Part shown: piece after piece, positions 7,585-14,988 of the stretch
How positions within the stretch are numbered: the stretch's first letter is position 1
Layout: the number at the start of each line of letters is the position of its first letter
Assembly (NCBI RefSeq): GCF_006636215.1
Contig: NZ_VIFM01000092.1
Coordinates: forward strand, 1 to 37,628
Source of the DNA: Myxococcus llanfairpwllgwyngyllgogerychwyrndrobwllllantysiliogogogochensis
Lineage (GTDB): Bacteria > Myxococcota > Myxococcia > Myxococcales > Myxococcaceae
Direction of reading: 5' to 3'
Length of the DNA stretch: 37,628 nt
Notes under the pieces: generated by a model
Seen by the model: the letters and a program-made list of their open reading frames with translations, nothing else
Told to the model about the DNA's origin: nothing
Database searches by the model: none
Translations under genes and position numbers: made by a program

Positions 7585-10500
7585 TTACGAGGCCTGTGAG
7601 TCCAATCCGCCCCTGTTGTTTCCCCGTAGAAACTCCACCTGGAGCACGGTGCCTTCGGGACGGTGCGCCCACTCCAGGAAGGATGCGCGGAAGGACTCCA
7701 CGGCCTCGACCAGCGGGCTGCCCGCCTTCCAGGCCAGCGCGCCCGCATCTTGCGCATCCCGGGTGCTCAGGCCGATGACGAAAGAGCCCTTCGCGGGTGT
7801 GGCCTGAAGCGGGCGTACGGAGAGCCGCCGGTCCCCTTCCAGCCGGTACACCAGGGCCGTGAGATGGCCGAGGACCCAGCCCACGGCGACTTCGTGGTCC
7901 TCCACGGAGCGTGCTTCGACGGACAGGCGCAGCCGCGTGGGCAGGTCCCGGGCGGTGTCGACAGGCTGGAACAACGCCTCCCACGCGAGAGTCGTACCCG
8001 CCGCGCGGGCCTCCGCCACGAGCGCTCGAGCGCGCATCCACTCATCGCGGAGGACGCGGAACGTGGAGCGCGACACATTGCGCGCCGTATTCCGCGCGGG
8101 TGCGGCCGGGGCGATGACGGGCAATAGGTCTCGCTTGCCATCCGGACGATAGCGCGCCAGCTCCGGCGTGAGGGCCACGGGCTGTGGCCAGGGCCAGGAG
8201 GCGAAGGTCCCGAAGAAGTGGGCGAGCAATTCCGCGTCGGTCTTCACCGTGCCCGGCGCCGCCCTCGTGAAGGCCCACGTCGCGAGCACCGTCCACGACA
8301 GCCCGCCGAGATAGCCGAGCGCATGCGAGTAGACGCCCCGGGCCTTGGCCCACGTCTTCACCGCGCGAAGCAGGGTCCGGAAGCGCTCGCGCTGTCCTTC
8401 GTCCTCGCCCAGTGTTTCCAGCACGCCTTGCATGTCCGCGAGTCCCAGGACGGAGCGGAGCCCCGCGGCATCCAACTCCTCTCCATGGAGCGACAGCAGC
8501 GTCGAGGGCTCGCAAGGAGCCACGCCTTCGGGACGGCTGGCGTAGGACACCTCGAAGCTCACACCGCCCAGTGACAGCTTCACCAGGGGAATGGCGGCAT
8601 CGGCCACGAATCGCGCGGAGCCCGATGCGGAGGGCGGCTGCTTCTCCAGCTCTCGAAGCAGTACATGCGCGAAATCCTCACGGGAGAGGGTGGCGGGGCC
8701 AATGGCCACCGCGTCCACGTCGCTGTCCGGTCCATCCGTGCCGAGCAGCGATGAGCCATAGGGATGCAGCGTGGTGCCCACGCGTTCGCAGAGCTCCTTG
8801 AGGCCTTTCACCGCCTGGAGTCTGGACGCACGTGACGCATCGGTCGCTCCGGCGCACAGGGTCGCGAGCACCGCGCGCAGCGGGGTGTCTTCCTGCCCGG
8901 CCGCCGCCTGCGACTCCGCCGGCCCTGGTTTCCGGGACGGGGCGGATGCTCCCAGGGGAATTCGCCGCACGACTTCGAACGGGGTGTCGCCCTTGCGACG
9001 GATGATGCAGACCTCGTTCACGCGGAAGCTCACCGGACGCCAGCCTCGGGCCCACGAGGAAATCGTCCGTTCGAGTTCCACGTCCCCCGTGCGTGGGAGC
9101 TGTCCCACGGAGAGGTGCGGTGTGAATCCGTGGGTTGGGGGCGCGCACTCGGGCACGGCCGCCACGAGCTTCGCGTGCAGGGCCGCCAGCGCGTCTTCGG
9201 GCTGGGTGTCCGGCCGAAGCCAGGCCGTCGCATTGGCGCGGTGCTCGAAGTGGCCGAAAGAGGAAAGCGTCATGTCGAAGGGCTCGATGTCTCGGAGCGT
9301 CTCCGCGAGCACTGCCTCGGCGGTGTCGAAGTCCTCTTCTGGGAGGAAGGGGTAGAGCAGCGTGACGTGTGGCATCCACCGCTCGAACTTCGCGTCGTGC
9401 TTCTTGCGCAAGGCCTGGATGGGTGGCCACGCGGCCTCGGGTGGAATGAGCACCACGGCCGTGTGATGGACCCGTCGCTCCGCTCCCGGGAGGGTGCTGG
9501 GCCGCGAGGAAACCTCACGCGCCAGGACACAGCGGACTCCGAAGTGGTCGGAGGCGAAGAGGGCGTCTCCGGAAGGCGCCGGAGGCCCGGCCAGCGGGGC
9601 CTCGCCGAAGAGGCCAACGGCCTCCGGAACGAGTCGACCCGATGGAGACTTCACCAGCACGCGGTCCGGTCGTTGGAGTCGACCGGAGACGGTGGTGAGC
9701 GCGGCCAGCGGGTTGAGCAGGGGGTTGTAGGTCTCCCCGGTCTCCGAGGGCCGCAAGGTAGGCCACGCATCCACGAAGCCCGCCCGTGTGAAGGTGTCCG
9801 CCTCCTGCTCTCCGTCTCCGAAGTTGAAGTCACCGGCCAGCACGATGTCCGGTGCCCCGCCTTCAGCCGATGCGGTCAGCTCGCGAGCCCAGTCGACGAG
9901 CGCCTGGACCTGCACGCCTCGCGCGGCGGCGCCTGACGCATCCCGGTTGCTCGTGAGGTGAGGCGTGGCGACCCACAGCGAAGTGCCCGCCACCCGCAGC
10001 TCGCCAGCGATGATGCGCTTGTCCCGGGAGAAGACGCGCTGCCACACCGAGGCGAAAGGCACGCGCGACAGGAGCACCTGGCCATAGGTCTCCACCGTGT
10101 TCGCCTCCGGGCCGTCCGACACCCAGTAGTGCTCACGCACCCACGACTCATCGAGCAGGGTTTGCAGGAAGGAGGTGGTGACTTCCTGGAGGGCGATGAC
10201 GTCCGCATCCGTCTCGCGCAACAGGTTCATCGTCGCCGGAGTCCTGCGTTCGGTCTCCAGCTTCTCCGCGTCATACAAGTCGAAGAGGACGTTGAACGTG
10301 ACGACGGTGAGCACGGCCGGTGTCGCTGCCACCTCGTTCGGGGAGGGCGACACCTTCCTCCATTCCTCCGCGCGCGTGTCGTAGCGATAGGAGGGGAGGG
10401 GTGTGAAGCCAGGAGCCGCGCTCGCGCGACGCGGTGCGGGCGCGGGCTCCTCAGTGGGGGACGCGGTGTGGCTCAGCCGGTCGATGCGTTCCTTGCGGTC

Positions 10501-10713
10501 CCACATCACCTCGCGTCCACGCTTGAAGTACCAGACGCGGTGCCACGGAATTTCACCGTCTGGGACGAAGGCCTCGAAGGGCATCTCCTCCAGGGTCTCG
10601 CCGTGCGCGTCGTAGCCGATGACGAACTCGCGAGCCTCCAGGCGAGGGTCCCACCGGATGCGGTGATACACCTCGCGGCTCGTCGTGAAGCGTTCCTGGG
10701 ACATGGCGAGCAC
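7585..10713 (-). CDS. Multidomain RNA-end processing protein: MJ1316-EEP-2H phosphoesterase-PAP-like NTase
   Basis: The product has 1042 residues from GTG 10713; ATG 10704 (MSQERF) is an equally good start, and neither has a strong ribosome site. Residues about 9-80 are an MJ1316/DUF504 domain (EVYHRIRWDP, FVIGYD, IPWHRVWYF), proposed by Burroughs and Aravind to recognise RNA cyclic-phosphate ends. Residues about 130-395 are an endonuclease/exonuclease/phosphatase fold (TVVTFNVLFD, ALQEV, AGDFNF, PDRVLV, SDHFGV with Asp389/His390). Residues about 413-585 are a 2H (LigT/CPDase-like) phosphoesterase with HVTLLYPF (His449) and HLSVGQL (His533). Residues about 600-1042 are a poly(A)-polymerase-like nucleotidyltransferase (YGSSLLGTDGPDSDVD; Asp663, 665, 667) with PAP central and C-terminal regions. 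All catalytic motifs look intact. The chain could recognise, trim, open and extend damaged RNA 3' ends. No signal peptide is present. Confidence 0.92.
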   Translation of the reverse strand: MLAMSQERFTTSREVYHRIRWDPRLEAREFVIGYDAHGETLEEMPFEAFVPDGEIPWHRVWYFKRGREVMWDRKERIDRLSHTASPTEEPAPAPRRASAAPGFTPLPSYRYDTRAEEWRKVSPSPNEVAATPAVLTVVTFNVLFDLYDAEKLETERRTPATMNLLRETDADVIALQEVTTSFLQTLLDESWVREHYWVSDGPEANTVETYGQVLLSRVPFASVWQRVFSRDKRIIAGELRVAGTSLWVATPHLTSNRDASGAAARGVQVQALVDWARELTASAEGGAPDIVLAGDFNFGDGEQEADTFTRAGFVDAWPTLRPSETGETYNPLLNPLAALTTVSGRLQRPDRVLVKSPSGRLVPEAVGLFGEAPLAGPPAPSGDALFASDHFGVRCVLAREVSSRPSTLPGAERRVHHTAVVLIPPEAAWPPIQALRKKHDAKFERWMPHVTLLYPFLPEEDFDTAEAVLAETLRDIEPFDMTLSSFGHFEHRANATAWLRPDTQPEDALAALHAKLVAAVPECAPPTHGFTPHLSVGQLPRTGDVELERTISSWARGWRPVSFRVNEVCIIRRKGDTPFEVVRRIPLGASAPSRKPGPAESQAAAGQEDTPLRAVLATLCAGATDASRASRLQAVKGLKELCERVGTTLHPYGSSLLGTDGPDSDVDAVAIGPATLSREDFAHVLLRELEKQPPSASGSARFVADAAIPLVKLSLGGVSFEVSYASRPEGVAPCEPSTLLSLHGEELDAAGLRSVLGLADMQGVLETLGEDEGQRERFRTLLRAVKTWAKARGVYSHALGYLGGLSWTVLATWAFTRAAPGTVKTDAELLAHFFGTFASWPWPQPVALTPELARYRPDGKRDLLPVIAPAAPARNTARNVSRSTFRVLRDEWMRARALVAEARAAGTTLAWEALFQPVDTARDLPTRLRLSVEARSVEDHEVAVGWVLGHLTALVYRLEGDRRLSVRPLQATPAKGSFVIGLSTRDAQDAGALAWKAGSPLVEAVESFRASFLEWAHRPEGTVLQVEFLRGNNRGGLDSQAS

Positions 10714-10820
10714 TCACAAGAGAAGGGGAGACTTCCGCCGACTACATCTGAGGCTTTGGAGAGAGGCCAGCGGACGCGTCGCACCTGACGCCACGCCGCC
10801 GGCCCGGCTGACAGTCTGCT

Positions 10821-12185
10821 TCAGGTCGGACTCACTCCCGCCACCAGATAGAAGCGGAACTCCCCGGAGTTGACTCCGTAGGCTGCGTCCACTCCCACCA
10901 GGGGCAGCACGAGGTTGCGCAGATAGAGCCGCAACCCCGCGCCCAGGCCCTGCGCCAGGGTGGCGCCCTTCAGTCCGCTCTGGCTGTCGGGCAGGTAGCC
11001 GCGCACCACTCGCCCATTCACGTCCCGCAGCTCGCCGTCCGAGGGCAGCTCCCTCCACGCCATCAGCCCCGTGTCGGAGAAGCCCACGCCCCGGAAGGAC
11101 AGGGAGCGGATGGTGAAGAGGGGGAAGTGATACTCGGCGGTGAAGGACAGCCGGGTGTCGCCTCGGAACTGACGGTGGACGAAGCCCCGCAGTCCGTTGC
11201 CTCCCATCACCAGTTCCTGGTGGAAGGGCAGGTCCACGCCCGCGGCGGCTTCACCGCGCAGCACCAGGTTGTGCTCTTCGAACAGGCGCAGGCCATGGCG
11301 GTACAACAACCCGAAGCGCCGGTAGCGGAAGTCGCTCCACACGCCGGGGTTGGACACCTCGTAGGAGGCCTCCAGGTTGAGGCCCTCCATCACCGCGTGG
11401 AGGTTCTGCCGGGTGTCGATCCCCACCATCAGGCGCAGGGAGGTATCTCGCTGCGAGGGGCCGATGGAGAACGCGGGCGTGGTGACCTCCTTCTCCGGGT
11501 CCGGGGACTTCGCGTCGATGCTCATCAGCCGGTACTTCACGGCGGCGCGCACGCGCTCGAAGAGCATCACCCCCAGCTCGCTCGAGATGGACGCCGAGTT
11601 GAGCCGCGTGCGCCGAACGACGACCGGGTCCTCCTGGCCCGCTCCTGGCTGGTACTCGTCCATGCGGTCGCTGCGAAGCTGGCCCTCCAGGCTGAACCGC
11701 AGCTGCGGCAACCCAAAGAGGTTCGGGTCCAGGTAGCCGGCGAAGATGCCGCTCTCCGCCGTACTCACCTGCGCGGCCGTCGCGAACTTCTTGGCCCGGC
11801 CCCAGAGGTTGTTCTCCGCGTACAGCAGGCCGCCGCCGATGTTGTCCGAGGACAGCGCGAACGTGGGCGCCACCACCCAGGACGCCTTGTCCTCCACCTC
11901 CAGGATGAGGCGCACACGGTTGGGGGCCGTGGGCTCCAGGCTCACCTTCACCTCCTGGAACAGGCCGGTGGCGACCAGCCGTCGCTCCACCTTGTCCAGC
12001 TCCTCGAAGGTGATTTCGTCGCCGGTGTCGATGCGCGAAAAGGAGCGCACCGTCTCCGGCAGCGTCTTCTCGGGGCCGCGCACCACCACCTCGTCCACCA
12101 CCTGCCCCGGACCTTGCGCGTCCGCCTGCCCCGACAACAGGGCGATTCCCAGCGCCGCGCACCACTTCACCACACGTCTGCTCAT
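10821..12185 (-). CDS. Omp85/BamA-TamA-like outer-membrane protein, single POTRA
   Basis: The product has 454 residues from ATG 12185. The reading frame stays open to 13247, but that extension overlaps the mtfA-like gene and the real N-terminus is a signal peptide (RRVVKWCAALGIALLSGQADA). Residues about 28-105 form one POTRA domain (VVDEVVVRGPEKTLPETV, then TFEELDKVERRL). A D15/surface-antigen beta barrel of about 340 residues follows, with the usual lid-motif region (GGNGLRGF) and an aromatic/hydrophobic C-terminal strand. BamA has five POTRAs and TamA three, so this is a short paralogue rather than the essential assembly factor. It could insert or export a specific client. It is divergent from the peptidase gene at 12312. 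Confidence 0.85.
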   Translation of the reverse strand: MSRRVVKWCAALGIALLSGQADAQGPGQVVDEVVVRGPEKTLPETVRSFSRIDTGDEITFEELDKVERRLVATGLFQEVKVSLEPTAPNRVRLILEVEDKASWVVAPTFALSSDNIGGGLLYAENNLWGRAKKFATAAQVSTAESGIFAGYLDPNLFGLPQLRFSLEGQLRSDRMDEYQPGAGQEDPVVVRRTRLNSASISSELGVMLFERVRAAVKYRLMSIDAKSPDPEKEVTTPAFSIGPSQRDTSLRLMVGIDTRQNLHAVMEGLNLEASYEVSNPGVWSDFRYRRFGLLYRHGLRLFEEHNLVLRGEAAAGVDLPFHQELVMGGNGLRGFVHRQFRGDTRLSFTAEYHFPLFTIRSLSFRGVGFSDTGLMAWRELPSDGELRDVNGRVVRGYLPDSQSGLKGATLAQGLGAGLRLYLRNLVLPLVGVDAAYGVNSGEFRFYLVAGVSPT

Positions 12186-12311
12186 GACTCGTCGCACGTC
12201 CCGTGACTGCAGCGGGGCCGCCGGCCTGGACCCATGGAAGCCCACCCTACCGCCCCCCGTGCCTCGTGGGGCCACGGACTGTGGGCAAGGAACTTCCGCG
12301 AAACATTTGCT

Positions 12312-13088
12312 ATGCCTGACCCCAGGAAGCCCTGGGACCCCCGGGGCGCCGACCCGATGACCGGTATTTTTCGTCAGCTGCGGCGCCGACGTCTCATGCG
12401 TCGGCCCTTTCCTCCCGACTGGCTCGGCTACCTCGACGCGCGAGTGCCCTTCTTCGCCACGCTGTCTCCCGCGCTGCGCGACGACTTCCTCGCCAAGCTG
12501 AAGGTCTTCGCCTGGGAGAAGGAGTTCATCGGGGCCGGGGGACTGGAAATCACCGACGAGATTCGCGTCGTCGTGTCCGCCACCGCCGTGCAGCTCGTGG
12601 TGCACCTGGACCTGGCCTATTACGATCGGCTGCGTGAAGTCATCGTCTACCCCGATGCGTTCCTGCTGCCAGACCGCACCGGTGTGGTGCTGGGCGAGGC
12701 CAAGAACTGGGGCTCCGTCATCCTCTCCTGGGCCGCGGTGCTCGGGGGCCTGCGCAATCCGGACGACGGCCACGACACCGCCACGCACGAGTTCGCCCAC
12801 GTCCTGGATCGGGCGGACGGAGCCTTCGACGGGACGCCGAAGCTGCGCAGCTATTCGCACTACCGGACCTGGGCCTCGGTGATGAGCGAGCACTACCATG
12901 GGCTCCAGGAGGGCCGCCCCCGGGAGCGCCAGGTGTTGGATGACTACGGCGCCGTCAACGAGGCGGAGTTCTTCGCGGTGGCGACCGAGAACTTCTTCGA
13001 GCGCCCCACGCGGATGCGCGAGAAGACGCCGGATTTGTATGAAGAGCTGAAGCGTTTCTATGGCTGGGACCCGGCCTCGGGCACCTGA
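12312..13088 (+). CDS. mtfA: MtfA-family zinc-dependent peptidase
   Basis: The product has 258 residues from ATG 12312. An internal ATG at 12357 (MTGIFRQL) is plausible and no strong ribosome site decides between them. The zinc motif HEFAH is at 159-163 (His159, Glu160, His163), with a third ligand likely in the downstream [11 protein letters not shown]. The conserved FPPDWLGYL and [11 protein letters not shown] regions match MtfA (Mlc titration factor A), a cytosolic gluzincin-like aminopeptidase. In E. coli it binds the glucose repressor Mlc; myxobacteria are not known to me to use Mlc, so the substrate here is open. It is followed after 64 bases by coaA on the same strand. Confidence 0.88.
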   Translation: MPDPRKPWDPRGADPMTGIFRQLRRRRLMRRPFPPDWLGYLDARVPFFATLSPALRDDFLAKLKVFAWEKEFIGAGGLEITDEIRVVVSATAVQLVVHLDLAYYDRLREVIVYPDAFLLPDRTGVVLGEAKNWGSVILSWAAVLGGLRNPDDGHDTATHEFAHVLDRADGAFDGTPKLRSYSHYRTWASVMSEHYHGLQEGRPRERQVLDDYGAVNEAEFFAVATENFFERPTRMREKTPDLYEELKRFYGWDPASGT

Positions 13089-13152
13089 GCCCGCGCGCGG
13101 CCCGCCCCGCTGTGGTAGGCGCGATATCCAGCACCCGCAGGAGAGACTCGCA

Positions 13153-14103
13153 ATGTCCGCACCCGCTGCGCCCTCGGTGTCCATGTTCGTCGAGCTGGAG
13201 CGCGAAGCCTGGCGGGCGCTGCGCGCGTCCACGCCGCTGACGCTCACGACGGAGGACCTGGACGGTCTGCGGGGGCTGGGTGAGCACCTGGACCTGGAGG
13301 AGGTCTCCGACGTCTACCTGCCCCTGTCCCGGCTGCTCAATCTCCAGGTGGCCGCGGCCCAGCGGCTGTGGATGGAGCAGCAGGCGTTCCTGGGGGGCTC
13401 CACCAGCAAGGTGCCGTTCATCATTGCCATCGCCGGCAGCGTGGCGGTGGGCAAGAGCACCACGGCCCGCATCCTCCAGGCCCTGCTTGGCCGGTGGCCG
13501 GACCATCCTCGCGTGGAGCTGGTCACCACGGACGGCTTCCTCTTTCCCAACCGCGTCCTCACCGAGCGCGGGCTGATGAAGCGCAAGGGCTTTCCGGAGA
13601 GCTATGACCGGCGCGCGCTGGTGCGCCTGCTCGCGGAGCTGAAGGCGGGACGTCCAGAGGTGTCGGCGCCGGTCTACTCGCACCTCGTCTACGACGTGGT
13701 TCCCGACGAGGCGAAGGTCATCCGCCAACCCGACATCCTCATCCTGGAAGGGCTCAACGTGCTCCAGTCCGGCGCCACCGGACAGCGGGTGCCGCACACC
13801 TTCCTGTCGGACTTCTTCGACTTCTCCATCTACGTGGATGCGAGCGAGCAGGACATCCGCCGCTGGTATGTGGACCGCTTCCTGCGGCTCCAGCAGACGG
13901 CGTTTCGCGACGAGCGCAGCTACTTCCGCCGCTTCTCCGACCTGACGAAGGACGAAGCGGTGACGATGGCCGAGTCCGTGTGGGGCGACATCAACGGCCC
14001 CAACCTGGCGCAGAACATCGCGCCCACTCGCTCGCGCGCCCGGCTCATCCTGCTCAAGGGACCGGACCACAAGGTGAAGCGCGTGCGGTTGCGCAAGCTG
14101 TAG
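13153..14103 (+). CDS. coaA: Type I pantothenate kinase
   Basis: The product has 316 residues, the same length as E. coli CoaA, from ATG 13153 with GGAGAG upstream. It phosphorylates pantothenate with ATP, the committed step of coenzyme A synthesis. The Walker A loop GSVAVGKST spans 95-103 (Lys101, Ser102). Family landmarks include [30 protein letters not shown] and ILEGLNVLQ. The C-terminal [14 protein letters not shown] and [13 protein letters not shown] are also typical. Myxobacteria may carry a type III enzyme elsewhere, but this is a clear, complete type I gene. Confidence 0.97.
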   Translation: MSAPAAPSVSMFVELEREAWRALRASTPLTLTTEDLDGLRGLGEHLDLEEVSDVYLPLSRLLNLQVAAAQRLWMEQQAFLGGSTSKVPFIIAIAGSVAVGKSTTARILQALLGRWPDHPRVELVTTDGFLFPNRVLTERGLMKRKGFPESYDRRALVRLLAELKAGRPEVSAPVYSHLVYDVVPDEAKVIRQPDILILEGLNVLQSGATGQRVPHTFLSDFFDFSIYVDASEQDIRRWYVDRFLRLQQTAFRDERSYFRRFSDLTKDEAVTMAESVWGDINGPNLAQNIAPTRSRARLILLKGPDHKVKRVRLRKL

Positions 14104-14203
14104 TCCGCCCGTGTCAGCGCGCGGTGGAGGGACCGCGGTTGGCGAGCGGTTGTGCCCGGGGTGTATGTCTGGGACATTTCAGCGACACAGTGGGAGTCAC
14201 CGC

Positions 14204-14401
14204 ATGCCCCTCCCTTCGATTCACCGTACGGTCCGCTCAGTGATGGTGCTTGCGCTGGCCCTTCTGTCCGGCCCGAGTCTCGCGGCGGACGCGGGCTCCG
14301 ACGGGTGTCCGGTGGGCTTCGAGTGTCCCGTGCGAGTGGACGGCACCGAACACCTCCTTCGGGTCGCTGACGCGGAGCCTCCAGCAACGGCATCCCCTTG
14401 A
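14204..14401 (+). CDS. Small secreted protein, unknown
   Basis: This is a 65-residue ORF from ATG 14204 with GGGAG seven to eleven bases upstream. Residues 1 to about 26 look like a Sec signal peptide (basic HRTVRS, hydrophobic VMVLALALLSG, cleavage near SLAADA). The mature part is about 38 residues, with two Cys in DGCPVGFECPV that could form a disulfide. The signal peptide and ribosome site support a real gene; the short length and unknown family do not. It is convergent with elaA. The frame stays open upstream to 14111, but that part shows no protein-like features. Confidence 0.5.
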   Translation: MPLPSIHRTVRSVMVLALALLSGPSLAADAGSDGCPVGFECPVRVDGTEHLLRVADAEPPATASP

Positions 14402-14479
14402 GCTTCAGGGGGCGCGAAAACCACGGCGCCTGTCACACGTAGCGTGAGGCGCTCCAGTCGCGCGTGTACGCGGCGTTGC

Positions 14480-14965
14480 TCAGCGTCGGGGGCGGCGGAC
14501 CATCTCGATGTGCGGGATGCCGTCCTCGTCGTAGATGTCACCCTCGGCGACGAAGCCGAGGCTTGTGTAGAAGGCCCGCAGGTAGTCCTGCGCGGAGATG
14601 CGGATGTCCGCGTCGGGGTAGAGGGCTTCGAGCCGGGTGATGCCTCGCGCCGTCAGCTCTCGTCCCAGTCCACGCCCTCGCGCCCTGGGTGACGTCACCA
14701 CGCGGCCCAGGCTGGAGGCGCCGGGGAACTTCACGTCGGGTGGGAGGATGCGCAGATAGGCTGAGAGGAAGGACTGAGGGCCTGCGTCCTCGAAGGCGAG
14801 GAGGTGGAGGGCGCTCCGGTCCAGCCCGTCCACGTCCAGGTAGAGCGACTTCTGCTCCACGATGAACACCTCCTGGCGCAGGGCGAGCACGTCATACAGC
14901 TCGTCCAACGTCAGCTCCGAGAACGCCTTCCATTGCCAGTTCGGCATGCGGAAGGCGTCTACCAC
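14480..14965 (-). CDS. elaA: ElaA-type GNAT acetyltransferase
   Basis: The product has 161 residues from GTG 14965 with AAGGAG nine bases upstream; ATG 14947 (MPNWQW) is an alternative. The ElaA signature is present: LYDVLALRQEVFIVEQ, YLDVDGLDRSALHLLAF, and the acetyl-CoA loop GRVVTSPRARGRGLGREL. It should transfer an acetyl group from acetyl-CoA to an amine; the natural acceptor of ElaA is not established. It follows the M48 peptidase gene by 23 bases and is probably in its operon. Confidence 0.9.
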   Translation of the reverse strand: MVDAFRMPNWQWKAFSELTLDELYDVLALRQEVFIVEQKSLYLDVDGLDRSALHLLAFEDAGPQSFLSAYLRILPPDVKFPGASSLGRVVTSPRARGRGLGRELTARGITRLEALYPDADIRISAQDYLRAFYTSLGFVAEGDIYDEDGIPHIEMVRRPRR

Positions 14966-14988
14966 GGATGCTCGCTCCTTGCGGAGGT

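Noticed and set aside
12186-13247. N-terminal extension of the Omp85 frame
   Set aside because: It lies upstream of an obvious signal peptide and overlaps the mtfA-like gene on the other strand.
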